A stretch of 64,000 nt of DNA from Deltaproteobacteria bacterium (GTDB taxonomy: Bacteria; Desulfobacterota; Binatia; Binatales; Binataceae): the NCBI GenBank assembly GCA_021801125.1, contig JAJYYI010000114.1, forward strand, positions 37,417 through 101,416, read 5' to 3'. A model generated the notes under the pieces. The model did no database searches. It was not told the origin of the DNA and worked only from the letters and a program-made list of their open reading frames with translations. Both the position numbers and the translations under genes were made by a program. Shown piece after piece: positions 9,036 to 17,575 of this stretch (positions within the stretch are counted from its first letter, which is position 1; every line of letters begins with the position of its first letter).

Positions 9036-9731
9036 CTAATCGCTCGCAGCCTTGGACGGCTTCTTCCTCACCATCGCTCGCTCGACCTGAGCCATCGCGG
9101 CAGACAGCGAGCCTTCAACGAAAAGCGGACCACACTCAACCCGAAAAGCGCCCGGAGCGAGCAAGGGATCCTCTTTCACGTTGAGGCCGTTGAGCAGTCC
9201 TTCGAGCAATTCGATATCCGAGGGACTGAGAATCACCACTTGAGACCCGCCCGGTTTGAGCGCGACGACCGCTTCTCGAACCGCTTTGGCGAGAAACGCT
9301 TTGCGCAAAGCGTTCGCCCCGGTAAGCCGTTTGAGCAGGCCCAGGCAAAACTCGATACTGAACGATTCGAGCTCGGCGACTGAGCCTTTATGAAGCCTGG
9401 CCAACTCGCGGCTGACGCCTTTTAGCGCTTCAATGGTTCGCGCGGCTTCGGCTTTTCCTTCCGCCATGCCGCGCTCCCGCCCTTCGTTGCGCGCGTTCTC
9501 GTAAAGTTTGGCCGCCTCTGCTCTCGCCGCGTTGATTCCGTTTTGGTATCCGCTCTCGTAGCCGTCTTTGCGCGCCTTTTCGAATTCCTCCGCGACGCGG
9601 CTTTGATGAATTTCCTCTTCGTTTTGCTCTCGCTTGCGCTTGAGCGCGGCGAGACTTGGAAACGAATGCGCGCTGCCTCTTGGCGCTTGAGCGTCGCGGG
9701 TGCGCACGTCGGCGCCTGCTCCAGCGTTCAT
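9036..9731 (-). CDS. fliH: Flagellar export ATPase regulator FliH
   Basis: 231 residues. A charged N-terminal third with GxxxG-type spacing (GYESGYQNGINAAR, NEGRERGMAEGK) is the FliH hallmark, followed by a coiled coil and a C-terminal peripheral-stalk-like domain (about residues 110-220). FliH dimers hold FliI to the C-ring through FliN and restrain its ATPase. The ATG overlaps the fliF stop (ATGA, 9728-9731) and fliI follows by 14 bp. The family diverges quickly, so the glycine repeats and gene order carry most weight. Confidence 0.9.
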   Translation of the reverse strand: MNAGAGADVRTRDAQAPRGSAHSFPSLAALKRKREQNEEEIHQSRVAEEFEKARKDGYESGYQNGINAARAEAAKLYENARNEGRERGMAEGKAEAARTIEALKGVSRELARLHKGSVAELESFSIEFCLGLLKRLTGANALRKAFLAKAVREAVVALKPGGSQVVILSPSDIELLEGLLNGLNVKEDPLLAPGAFRVECGPLFVEGSLSAAMAQVERAMVRKKPSKAASD

Positions 9732-11404
9732 GCCGCCTCGCTTAAACCACCCGAGCCTAAGTGGCCGCCGCCGCTACTCGCAGCCGGTTCTTCCATCCAT
9801 TTGCGGAGAATCGCAGCAACGGCAGCCGGGTCGCGTTCCGCCTCTGAATTTACGCGCAGCCGCAGATCGTGCTCGGGTTTCGCTTCAACGCGCCCTTTCT
9901 CAGCCGCTCCCGCAGCGTCGGAGATCTCGGAAATCTGTTTCTTGAGCCGGTTGGCCAAGCGGCGCCGGCGAAGGCTTCGCACGGCCATCCATCCTCCCAG
10001 CCCCACGATCAGCAATCCAAGCGTGGCTGCCGCGGTGACGTAAGTGAGGTTGCTGAACAGATCACGCAGCTGCTCAGCAAAGGAGGGCGGCGGCGGTACG
10101 TAAGGATGAGCAAGGGCCGCGCTCTTTACTTCCACCACATCGCCCCGCGCCGGGTCCCCACCCACCGCGGCCGTAAGCAAAGACTTTATTTCTCGCAGCC
10201 GCTCTTCCGGCTGCGGTTCGAACACGCTCCCCTTGTAAATTCCGTCAACCACCGCAGCCACGGAGACACGGCGCACCGCAAAGGCCTCGCGCGTCTCCTG
10301 AATGTCGCGGCTGGAGGGACGATAGTTGATGACGTCGTGCCTGGAGTAGGGGGAGTTGCTCGAAATCGCGGCCGGGGTCGGCACCGCTTTGGGCGTTGCT
10401 CCGGACTGCGGCTTTGCGGCGTCAGCCTGGTTTTGATCGTTGCGCGAAGGGACCGGTGAGGGAATGGGCAGGTTCGATGTGAGCCCCGGAATCCCCATCG
10501 CGGTTTTGTCCGCCACCGGCTCCTCATTGTGTTCCTCGCTCACCACGGCGGGTTTGTTACCGTTTCCGTACAGATGCATCGTCTCGAGCCGCTTGCGTTC
10601 GTCAAGCTCGACCGAAACCTCGACCACATAGCGGCCGGAGCCCATCACCTTTTGCAATATCTGGTCGGCCTTGGCCTCCAGTTCGCGCTCCATTTTCTGG
10701 CGCACCATCACGGCTTCCGAAAAACCGTCGCTGTTCGGCGCGGGAAAGAGCACCGTACCGTCGTTGAGCGTCACGGAGACGTCGTCGGCTCGCAAACCCG
10801 GCAGGGCGGAAGCGACCAGATGCGCAATCGCACGCGCGGTAATGCCGTCGATTACGCCCCCGAAAACCGGCGTCAGCATCACCGAAGCGCGAGACCCCTG
10901 TTCCGGGCCTAGAGCGAACGGAGACGGCCGGCTAATCGCGAGCATCACGCGCGCGTTTTCAATCGACCGCATATCCATTATCGTGCGCTCCAATTCGCCC
11001 TGTAGAGCGCGCTGGTAAGCGACTTGTTCGACAAAGTCGCTCGCGCCCAGAGCCGGCCGGTCGAACAAAGAAAAGCCGGCCTGGCCGCCGGAAAACCCGG
11101 GGCCCGATAAAAGCAGCTCTTTCGCCTCGTGGATCCTGCCGTCGGTCACTTTTACCCAGTCCTGACCGGCGATGTAACCGATGCCGTGGCGCCTAAGTCG
11201 TAGCTTCAAAGTCGCCATGTCAGCGGGCGAGAGGTTGGTGGCGAGAACCTCGGTGTCTTCGGACCAATGAGCCGCGATCGCAGCCACCGCCACCAGCGCC
11301 GCCACCAGAACCCCGCATCCCACGTCGAAGACGAGCCGATTCTTCGCCCTCCACGCCAGAACCAGTTCCGATGCACGGGTTAGCCAGAGCTTGACCGCGT
11401 TCAC
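9728..11404 (-). CDS. fliF: Flagellar MS-ring protein FliF
   Basis: 558 residues with an N-terminal membrane span (about 24-46), a periplasmic ring-building region (EDTEVLATNLSPADMATLKLRLR and YQRALQGELERTIMDMRSIENARVMLAI are family signatures), a Pro/Gln-rich linker, a second membrane span near residue 455 and a cytoplasmic tail that binds FliG. FliF forms the MS ring on which the motor and export gate assemble. The start is GTG at 11404, preceded by a GGGGG-rich ribosome site. Length fits the family (530-570). It is followed by fliH with a 4-bp overlap. Confidence 0.96.
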   Translation of the reverse strand: MNAVKLWLTRASELVLAWRAKNRLVFDVGCGVLVAALVAVAAIAAHWSEDTEVLATNLSPADMATLKLRLRRHGIGYIAGQDWVKVTDGRIHEAKELLLSGPGFSGGQAGFSLFDRPALGASDFVEQVAYQRALQGELERTIMDMRSIENARVMLAISRPSPFALGPEQGSRASVMLTPVFGGVIDGITARAIAHLVASALPGLRADDVSVTLNDGTVLFPAPNSDGFSEAVMVRQKMERELEAKADQILQKVMGSGRYVVEVSVELDERKRLETMHLYGNGNKPAVVSEEHNEEPVADKTAMGIPGLTSNLPIPSPVPSRNDQNQADAAKPQSGATPKAVPTPAAISSNSPYSRHDVINYRPSSRDIQETREAFAVRRVSVAAVVDGIYKGSVFEPQPEERLREIKSLLTAAVGGDPARGDVVEVKSAALAHPYVPPPPSFAEQLRDLFSNLTYVTAAATLGLLIVGLGGWMAVRSLRRRRLANRLKKQISEISDAAGAAEKGRVEAKPEHDLRLRVNSEAERDPAAVAAILRKWMEEPAASSGGGHLGSGGLSEAA

Positions 11405-11428
11405 CTATTCGCCCCCGTTCGCGCACCT

Positions 11429-11716
11429 CTAAATCGGCATATTCATGATTTGCTGGTAGGCCTGAACGGCCTGCCGGCGAAGCGCCATCAGGAAACCGAG
11501 TGAAATATCGGCTCGCTCGGCGGTTACGGCGGCTTGGGTCAAATCGGCCCGGCCCGCAGCGTACTCCGCACTCAACTTGTCCGCCGCTTTAAGCAGATTG
11601 TCCGCCCGCTCCAATACGGCCTCGAAGCCGCCGGCGGAAACGGATTTCCCGTCGGATTGCGCCGTTTGAATCGCCGCCTCCGGAAGAGACGGCATCACTC
11701 CCTGAGCACCCCCCAT
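11429..11716 (-). CDS. fliE: Flagellar hook-basal body complex protein FliE
   Basis: 95 residues, typical of FliE. The C-terminal half holds the conserved ADISLGFLMALRRQAVQAYQQIMNMPI-type region (key residues near 68-95), which is diagnostic. FliE links the MS ring to the proximal rod and is the first protein exported. ATG at 11716 has GGGGAT upstream. It lies between flgC and fliF, the common flgBC-fliEF order. Confidence 0.94.
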   Translation of the reverse strand: MGGAQGVMPSLPEAAIQTAQSDGKSVSAGGFEAVLERADNLLKAADKLSAEYAAGRADLTQAAVTAERADISLGFLMALRRQAVQAYQQIMNMPI

Positions 11717-11745
11717 GCTCTTATCCCCGCTAAGATTCGGGCTTC

Positions 11746-12159
11746 TCAGTAGAGCATGTTAATCGCGGAAAGCATGGCGCTCTTGGCGCTTTCGATCGCG
11801 GCAAGATTCGCCTGATAAACTCTTGCCGCCTCGAGCACGTCAACCATCTCATTGACTGGGTTAACGTTGGGCTTGCTCACCAACCCCTGCTGGTCCGCCA
11901 AAGGGTTGCCGGGGTCGTAAGTTTTGCGCGGAGCGGAAGAGTCTGTCACGACCGCGGCGGCCGCCACCCCGAGACCGACCGGTTCACCACCTTCACCATA
12001 AACAGCCCGCGAAGTGAATACCGGCAACCTTCTTTTGTAAGGGCCACCCTCTGGCGAATTTATCGAATCCGCGTTCGCGAGGTTCTGCGAGCTCAGCGTA
12101 ATCCGCAAGCTCTCGGCCGAAAGCGCACTGGCAGCGATTTGAAACACCCCTTGGATCAT
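11746..12159 (-). CDS. flgC: Proximal rod protein FlgC
   Basis: 137 residues from the ATG at 12159, which has an AAAAGGGG ribosome site. A GTG 21 bp upstream would add seven residues and is less likely. The N-terminus shows the rod signature SLRITLSSQNLANADS and a GGPYKRRLPVF segment. The C-terminus carries VNPVNEMVDVLEAARVYQANL, nearly diagnostic of FlgC. It forms part of the proximal rod within the periplasm after export. Immediately follows flgB, as usual. Confidence 0.95.
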   Translation of the reverse strand: MIQGVFQIAASALSAESLRITLSSQNLANADSINSPEGGPYKRRLPVFTSRAVYGEGGEPVGLGVAAAAVVTDSSAPRKTYDPGNPLADQQGLVSKPNVNPVNEMVDVLEAARVYQANLAAIESAKSAMLSAINMLY

Positions 12160-12227
12160 GTCCGCCCCTTTTCTTCCCACCGCTCGCTCTCACCCCGCGA
12201 AGCGGCAGGCAGCAGTTTGCCACGAGG

Positions 12228-12572
12228 TCAGCTATACGCCGTCTTCAACCGGTTCATCATGTCGCCGAAAAGCTTCATCGTTGCGACGTAAGCAAGCGAG
12301 TTATCAAACACCTCGCCCAGCTCTCTGGAGACATCCACGCCCGACGAATCCGCTCTCACATTTTCCGGCGCCACCCGCACCGCACCGAGGTCCTTCGGCG
12401 TGTCCGCGCCGCTCGAAAGATCTTCAGCTACCCTCTCCAGCATGCGCTTAAAGTCGATATCCCGTGGCAGGTAACCCGGAACGTCCCCGTTGGCCAAATT
12501 CTCCGCCAGAATCGACGCGCGTACCGATCGCGCGTTCAATGCGGAGACCATTATTAGCCCGGCAGCATTCAT
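12228..12572 (-). CDS. flgB: Proximal rod protein FlgB
   Basis: 114 residues, near the short end of FlgB. The segment RASILAENLANGDVPGYLPRDIDF matches the rod-protein motif (NxANxxTPGY form), and the C-terminal helix with SLAYVATMKLFGDMMNRLKTAY matches the FlgB end. It builds the proximal rod with FlgC and FlgF. No strong ribosome site directly precedes the ATG. A 75-bp gap separates it from the upstream transglycosylase gene. Confidence 0.93.
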   Translation of the reverse strand: MNAAGLIMVSALNARSVRASILAENLANGDVPGYLPRDIDFKRMLERVAEDLSSGADTPKDLGAVRVAPENVRADSSGVDVSRELGEVFDNSLAYVATMKLFGDMMNRLKTAYS

Positions 12573-12647
12573 AGTTCCGAGTCAACCTTTCACTGGTCAA
12601 CAGTACCAAGTATATTCCCCAGATTCAAGCCTCTCATACATATTTAT

Positions 12648-13313
12648 TTACTGTATTTTCCGGTCTCCATCATAACCGCGGGATATACCAGTCATATATA
12701 TTCGGTACCATTCATAGACCGCCTTATTCCACTTAATTTGCTCACGCTGATTGAGCGAATGATACAAGCCCGCGCGCTGCCAGAAGCTTCCTTTGCGGTC
12801 CATCACTATCTTCAAGATCTTCGCGCCAGCGACGAGATTCGTCGCTGGATCCAGAAGCTGTTCTTTGGAGAAACCCAGCCTATGGCCCCAAAACGAGAAC
12901 TTTATCTGCATCAGGCCGATATCGGCATCCGGAGTGCCGGAGAGCAGCGCCGCCGCCTCTTGTTGCGAGCGACAGTAATACTGATGCCCGCGGATATTCA
13001 GGGCCCACGGATGCCAACCGCTTTCCGCGCCCGCAACCGCAACCAACAGCGCGAGCGGTACGCCGGTTTTTCGCGCCGCCTCGCGATAAGGGTCGCGAGC
13101 CGGCTCCGAGGGGGACAACCCCGCGCTTGGGATCCCTGCATGAGCGGCCGGACGCCCTTCTGTCGCGGAAGGCAGTCGCCTTTCGGTGCTCTCGAGGTCG
13201 GATTCAGCGGAAGCCGCAAGGCTTCGCGGGGCGCATACCGCGATCAGAAGGATCAGAAGGAATAGCGCCCTGGAGCAAACAGCGAGGCCGCCTCTGCTCA
13301 CTTTCCAGGTCAC
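12648..13313 (-). CDS. Periplasmic lytic transglycosylase (SLT domain) inside the flagellar operon
   Basis: 221 residues with an N-terminal signal peptide (hydrophobic core about residues 10-33), a short disordered segment, and an SLT/lysozyme-like domain from residue 75. The catalytic glutamate is E97 in AGAESGWHPWALN. The conserved substrate-groove block is DADIGLMQIKFSFWG, and NLVAGAKIL follows. Such enzymes cut peptidoglycan glycan strands without hydrolysis. Its place between fliG and flgB suggests that it opens the cell wall for the rod, the job done by the FlgJ muramidase elsewhere. GTG start overlaps the fliG stop (GTGA). Role is inferred; enzyme class is well supported. Confidence 0.85.
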   Translation of the reverse strand: MTWKVSRGGLAVCSRALFLLILLIAVCAPRSLAASAESDLESTERRLPSATEGRPAAHAGIPSAGLSPSEPARDPYREAARKTGVPLALLVAVAGAESGWHPWALNIRGHQYYCRSQQEAAALLSGTPDADIGLMQIKFSFWGHRLGFSKEQLLDPATNLVAGAKILKIVMDRKGSFWQRAGLYHSLNQREQIKWNKAVYEWYRIYMTGISRGYDGDRKIQ

Positions 13314-14278
13314 TCGACCAGCTCGTCGCCCGCCCGTACGCGAATTTTGCCCTCGTGGTCGAGCCTCAAGGCAACGCTCGTGATTTCGCGTCGCGCCGCC
13401 TGGACGTCGCGCATCAAGACCCTACCCATGGTCTCCATCTCTTCGCGTACGACCTCGCGATTTTCGTCGGTAAGGGCGGCGAGGACCGCTTCGCGGCGCT
13501 CTTGGTCGATACCCTTGAGCGCGAGCGCCAGGCGCTCTGCTTTGACTTCAGATAGGACCGCTTGCAGCGTGCGCCGGTCAAGCGTGAGCAGGTCTTCGAA
13601 GTGGAACATCTCCTGTTCAATTGCCCGCGCCCGTTCAGGATCATGGGCGCGCACTCGTTCAACGACGCGCGAGGCGGTTTCCGAGTCGAGCTGACTGAGC
13701 ACCTGCGCGGTAAACTCTACCGCGCGGGCGTGCCCGTCATCGCCGTCGCCGGACTGGTTCGACAGGGCCGCTTCCAGGACTTCCAGCACCGCATCTGCGC
13801 CGGCGGGAGATATATGGACTCCACGCGACAGGCATTCGACGACCTCGACCTTTTGTTCCTCGCCCAAGTGGGAAAGGGCCTCCGCCGCGAATCGGGGCGG
13901 CAGACGGATAAGGACCGCGGCGATTAACTCCGGCTTTTCCGCCTTTAGAAATTCACCGAGCACCTTTGGAGAACTCTTTTCTGCCATCGTTTGCCAGCGG
14001 TCGCGGCGCATGATTCGATCAACTCCTTCGCTTCCGTACGCCATCGCCAGCGCTTCGCGGATTTGCGTGATCGGCCCGACGCCAAAATTGCTGAGAAACT
14101 GCCGAAATGCGAGCCTTGTCGCCTCTTCGTCGGGCCTGGCTGCCGCGTATTGCTGCTCGACGTAATGGAGCAAGCGCCTGACTTCTTCGGCGGAAAGATG
14201 CTTGAGCACTTTAGCGACGGAATCCCGCTCCAACCCCAAGATTAGGAGAGCAGCTTTTTCCATACCTGTGAGCGTCAT
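13310..14278 (-). CDS. fliG: Flagellar motor switch protein FliG
   Basis: 322 residues with the three FliG domains. The C-terminal torque domain is well kept: FEDLLTLDRRTLQAVLSEVKAE and LALALKGIDQERRE with the charged residues that face MotA. FliG links FliF to FliM and turns ion flow through MotAB into rotation. In the middle domain the FliM-contact motif EHPQ reads EKPE (LKAEKPELIAAVL), a departure from most FliG proteins. ATGA overlap with the short fliN gene upstream and GTGA overlap with the transglycosylase gene downstream. Confidence 0.95.
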   Translation of the reverse strand: MTLTGMEKAALLILGLERDSVAKVLKHLSAEEVRRLLHYVEQQYAAARPDEEATRLAFRQFLSNFGVGPITQIREALAMAYGSEGVDRIMRRDRWQTMAEKSSPKVLGEFLKAEKPELIAAVLIRLPPRFAAEALSHLGEEQKVEVVECLSRGVHISPAGADAVLEVLEAALSNQSGDGDDGHARAVEFTAQVLSQLDSETASRVVERVRAHDPERARAIEQEMFHFEDLLTLDRRTLQAVLSEVKAERLALALKGIDQERREAVLAALTDENREVVREEMETMGRVLMRDVQAARREITSVALRLDHEGKIRVRAGDELVE

Positions 14279-14565
14279 TCCGCCTTCAGCAAGCTCCAGT
14301 TGACCGGGGCGGCGCCTCGCAGCGGTCGTTCAGGAATCTCCGTGACCTCGACGAAACGGATATCATCGCGAATGACCAACCGTCCTCGCGCCACAGTCGT
14401 GCCGTTAACGCTGATCTCGACGCCGGCCGAAGGGTCTTCCAGTTCCGCTTTGACCACATCACCAACGGCCAGCGTGGCAATCTCACCGAAGGTAAAGCAC
14501 ATACGACAGAGGATCACGTTGACCTCAACGTGCATCGCCCGCGCGTTCGGAAAGACATCCCCCAT
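14275..14565 (-). CDS. Short FliN-like SpoA-domain switch protein
   Basis: 96 residues from the ATG at 14565 with GAGG upstream; a TTG four codons earlier is possible. Almost the whole protein is one SpoA (surface presentation of antigens) domain: FGEIATLAVGDVVKAELEDP, then VEISVNGTTVARGRLVIRDD, the usual FliN/FliM C-terminal beta pattern. It has no N-terminal extension. It is paired with the FliM gene directly upstream (16 bp gap) and overlaps fliG. It would sit at the base of the C-ring. A second, more standard FliN is encoded at 17163-17561, so this one may be a paralogue with a separate place in the ring. Confidence 0.82.
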   Translation of the reverse strand: MGDVFPNARAMHVEVNVILCRMCFTFGEIATLAVGDVVKAELEDPSAGVEISVNGTTVARGRLVIRDDIRFVEVTEIPERPLRGAAPVNWSLLKAE

Positions 14566-14580
14566 CCGACGATCCAACCT

Positions 14581-15450
14581 CTAGTCCGTATTTTCCTGAG
14601 GATCCCGAAGGCGCAACCTTGCGAGCCGTCCGTCAAGCTCCACTTCGAGCGGCAATAAGCGAGGCTTCCCGGACGTCCCAAGCCACGCCTCGTTCGGATC
14701 GGGCAAAAGTATCGTATCCCCTGGCTTAATCACCTCCAGTTCCGCCAAGGGAACGCTAAATGAAGCGAGCACTACCGCGGTTTCGATCGGCAGGCGCCAC
14801 GTTGAACGCGCGACCGTCGACTCCTCCGTTTCGCGCGGCTCCTGGGCCTCGCGCGCAACCAGGCGCGACGCCATCTCCGCGCCCAGCAGCACACACAGCG
14901 GAGGTTCCGGGCACGCCGACGCTGGCATTTCGGCGTTGTACTTGAACAGTAGAATTTCGTGCAGGTTTGCGAGGGCGCCGCCAACGTCGCGCAATCTTCC
15001 TCGACTAATCACCCGTGGCTCGCGAAAGCCCGAGTTCGCGTACGCGGACAGAAAGACCCGGGTGACGCGTTCCGCGGCTCTCCAGAAGGCGCCCTCTTCC
15101 AACGGTGTAAGAGCGCGATTACTCAGCTCCCGCCGGAGATTAAACCAGCCGGCGATGATGCGACAACTGAACTCCGCCGAGAAGAGCACCGCACCCGCAT
15201 ACACAAACTCCTCTGCGCAAAACAAGGTCGCGTAACTATTCTCCGAGAAGGGCTCGAGCGCCTTCGCCGCTTTTTCCTGGACAAAACCCGAAAGACGCAT
15301 CTTGGCCGCACGCCCCAAAGATTCGGCGACGTCCCCCACCAGGCTTTCGTGCATCGCGGCAAGGAACTGTAGTTTCTTTCCAGCCACTCTTGCCTGGGTG
15401 AGCTCAAGTTTGCGATTCTCTAGCGCTAAACCCTTGTCCTGCTCGCTCAT
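14581..15450 (-). CDS. fliM: FliM-like motor switch protein (first copy)
   Basis: 289 residues. The middle region follows the FliM pattern: FLAAMHESLVGDVAESLGRAAKMRLSGF, then a CheC-like fold to about residue 195, and a C-terminal SpoA domain (about 210-285). The N-terminus lacks the LSQxEIDALL peptide that binds phosphorylated CheY, and the GGxG loop that touches FliG reads AGWF. FliM forms the middle of the C-ring and sets rotation direction. Here the CheY response may be absent or routed through another protein. ATGA overlap with motB upstream. I am confident of the family and less sure of switch function. Confidence 0.82.
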   Translation of the reverse strand: MSEQDKGLALENRKLELTQARVAGKKLQFLAAMHESLVGDVAESLGRAAKMRLSGFVQEKAAKALEPFSENSYATLFCAEEFVYAGAVLFSAEFSCRIIAGWFNLRRELSNRALTPLEEGAFWRAAERVTRVFLSAYANSGFREPRVISRGRLRDVGGALANLHEILLFKYNAEMPASACPEPPLCVLLGAEMASRLVAREAQEPRETEESTVARSTWRLPIETAVVLASFSVPLAELEVIKPGDTILLPDPNEAWLGTSGKPRLLPLEVELDGRLARLRLRDPQENTD

Positions 15451-16253
15451 CGCTCGGTCTGGCGGTCCGGCTTTATCAGAATATCCACTCGGCGGTTAAG
15501 CGCTCGCCCTTCTTCGGTTTCGTTGCTAGCAATTGGCCTGTAAGGTCCGTAACCCGCGATGGAAAGCTGGTTTGGATCTAGGCTGGAATGGGTCAATAAA
15601 TAGCGCAACACATTCCCCGCTCGCTCGGCCGAGAGGTCCCAATTGTCAGTAAAGCGGGAATTATGAATAGGAATCGGATCGGTGAATCCTTCAACGCGCA
15701 TCTGGTTTTCCAGATTTGCGATATCCGCCGTGACCGCCGCTAAAACGGGCTCTTGTTCGACTTGGATTTCAGCCTCTCCGCTCTTGAAAAAGCGCGCTGC
15801 GGCGAGCGAGATTACCAGACCGTCCGGGGTCAGCCGCAGCGACACGCCGGAATTTCCATAGCGGCTTAAATCGCGCTCGATTCGTTCTTTGAGCGCCTTC
15901 AACTCGGCCACAAACACGCGCGGCAAGGCAGAGGAATTGAGAGATTCTTCGGGCGACTTCAACGGATCAGCGCCCGTCTGAGGCGCGCGTAGATTCGCAC
16001 GTGCCGGCTGCCGGCGCGCACCGCTTACCCCTTGCGCCTGACCGGGCCTCAGACCCCCAATCAGCGGTCTTGCTCCTATCATGCGCGCAACGGATTCGAT
16101 GCCCTCCTCGAGGCGGGTTTCCTTCAGCGAAAGCGCGAATAAGAGAACGAAAAGGGCGAAAAGAGTTGTGATGAAATCGGCGTAAGATATAACCCAGCGC
16201 TCATCCGATTCATGCTCGCCTTCACCCCCCTCGAAATCTCCAAATAGGTCCAC
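15447..16253 (-). CDS. motB: Stator protein MotB
   Basis: 268 residues. A single membrane span follows the short N-terminus and contains the proton-carrying aspartate D26 in SYADFITTLFALFVLLF. A plug/linker region follows, and an OmpA-like peptidoglycan-binding domain (about 140-265) has VEGFTDPIP and NWDLSAERAGNVLRYLL. MotB anchors the MotA5B2 stator to the cell wall. The start is GTG at 16253. It is 18 bp after motA and overlaps the FliM gene. The span carries no clear sodium-type (PomB) marker, so proton use is likely but not certain. Confidence 0.95.
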   Translation of the reverse strand: MDLFGDFEGGEGEHESDERWVISYADFITTLFALFVLLFALSLKETRLEEGIESVARMIGARPLIGGLRPGQAQGVSGARRQPARANLRAPQTGADPLKSPEESLNSSALPRVFVAELKALKERIERDLSRYGNSGVSLRLTPDGLVISLAAARFFKSGEAEIQVEQEPVLAAVTADIANLENQMRVEGFTDPIPIHNSRFTDNWDLSAERAGNVLRYLLTHSSLDPNQLSIAGYGPYRPIASNETEEGRALNRRVDILIKPDRQTER

Positions 16254-16271
16254 CTTCTTCCAGGCCGTTCC

Positions 16272-17156
16272 CTACGCGGCGCGCGCCCGCCGGTCTTCAC
16301 CCACATGCTCCTTGCCTGCTCCGCTTCCGCGACTGTTCGCCGAACTGCTCGTAGCGCCTTCCTTCAGGTAGCTGCGTACGGCGCTCGCCGACATACCGTC
16401 CTTTATCGCCAAGACTCCGGCAACCACAATCGTATCCAGTAGTCTCTCGGCCTTCGCCCGCGTCCGCATCTTGCGCGCCAGCGGCAATGCCACCAGGTTG
16501 GCAAAACCAACGCCGTAGACCGTGGCGACGAAGGCGGTGGCGATGCCTTCGCCGACGTGCGAAGGATCCGCCAGATTGTGCATCGTGTGGATCAAGCCCA
16601 GCACCGCGCCCAAGATGCCGAAGGTCGGCAGATATCCTCCCGCAGCCTGAAAGACCTCCGCGCCGGCGGAGCTATTTTGATGGCGCTCGTATAATACGCG
16701 GTCGAAGAACGCTTCGATCTTCTCCCTTTCCGCGTTATTAGCGATTAGCTTAATACCGGAAATCAGCGTCGGATACGTTTCCTTGCGGGAAAACTGCTGA
16801 AGCGCCACGCCGCCATCCTTCTTGTTAACATGAGCGTACGTAGCGAGCCTATCTACCAAATCAAACGGTCGCGGCAGGTCGTCGGTTATGATCTTTCTAA
16901 GGTCGAAGATCGCGGCCTTCAGGTAAAATGGCGAAAACGAAACCATGCATGCCGCAACCGTCGCGCCGACTACGATCAGCGCCGCGCTCAGCTGGAAAAG
17001 GCTTCGTACATCGCCACCCTCAAGCCACTGGCCAATGAGAACAAAAGCGGGGCCAAAAACGATACCAAGAAGACTCGCCAAATCCAGCGAGCCGCCCTTC
17101 TCTTCGATTACTAGTTCGCCGTTTTCGCCGCCGTTCTGACGTGCCGGCTCACTCAT
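16272..17156 (-). CDS. motA: Stator protein MotA
   Basis: 294 residues with four membrane spans. Spans 1-2 lie near residues 24-75 and spans 3-4 near 160-225, the latter with GYLPTFGILGAVLGLIHTM and a GEGIATAFVATVYGVGFANLVALPL block, the MotA/TolQ/ExbB signature. The cytoplasmic loop between spans 2 and 3 holds the charged residues that meet FliG. The Ser/Gly/Arg-rich C-terminal tail after about residue 265 is longer than usual. MotA encloses MotB and carries ions to drive rotation. It is followed at once by motB. A 6-bp gap separates it from the FliN gene upstream. Confidence 0.95.
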   Translation of the reverse strand: MSEPARQNGGENGELVIEEKGGSLDLASLLGIVFGPAFVLIGQWLEGGDVRSLFQLSAALIVVGATVAACMVSFSPFYLKAAIFDLRKIITDDLPRPFDLVDRLATYAHVNKKDGGVALQQFSRKETYPTLISGIKLIANNAEREKIEAFFDRVLYERHQNSSAGAEVFQAAGGYLPTFGILGAVLGLIHTMHNLADPSHVGEGIATAFVATVYGVGFANLVALPLARKMRTRAKAERLLDTIVVAGVLAIKDGMSASAVRSYLKEGATSSSANSRGSGAGKEHVGEDRRARAA

Positions 17157-17162
17157 GATCGC

Positions 17163-17561
17163 TTACCTCGCAGGGTGAGTCAGGCTTCGATGCTGCGACG
17201 CTCCGTCGGATTCAACAACTTCGATGATCCGCGCTCCGATCTGCTCGCCTTCAAACACCACCTCCGCGCGGGCAAAGAGCAGGCCGTTGACGTACACATC
17301 CAACGGTTCGCCCGTGCGCTTGTCTAACCGTAAGACATTCCCTGAACGAAATTGCCGCGGAATCTCCTTTACCGTCATCACGGTTCTGCCGACTTCAACT
17401 GCCACGGTCAGCGAAATCTCGTTGAGCGTGTCCTTGAAGACCATAGAGCGGTCGCCGCTGGGCGCCGCCGGCGGCGTGGTGTTACCCGTCGGCTGGTCAG
17501 CGGGCGACTCGCCGCCGCCACCCGCTATTCCGTCGCGCACTTCCTTTTCCTGCCCTTCCAT
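17163..17561 (-). CDS. fliN: Flagellar motor switch protein FliN (canonical copy)
   Basis: 132 residues from the ATG at 17561, preceded by AGAAGAG; a GTG 45 bp upstream would overlap the preceding gene and is less likely. The N-terminal 40 residues are Gly/Pro-rich linker. The SpoA domain (about 45-120) is close to standard FliN: ISLTVAVEVGRTVMTVKEI, then SGNVLRLDKRTGEPLDVYVNG and FARAEVVFEGEQIGARIIEV. FliN rings form the bottom of the C-ring and dock FliH/FliI. The better match of this copy suggests that it is the working FliN. Confidence 0.93.
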   Translation of the reverse strand: MEGQEKEVRDGIAGGGGESPADQPTGNTTPPAAPSGDRSMVFKDTLNEISLTVAVEVGRTVMTVKEIPRQFRSGNVLRLDKRTGEPLDVYVNGLLFARAEVVFEGEQIGARIIEVVESDGASQHRSLTHPAR

Positions 17562-17575
17562 TTTCTGCAACTCTT

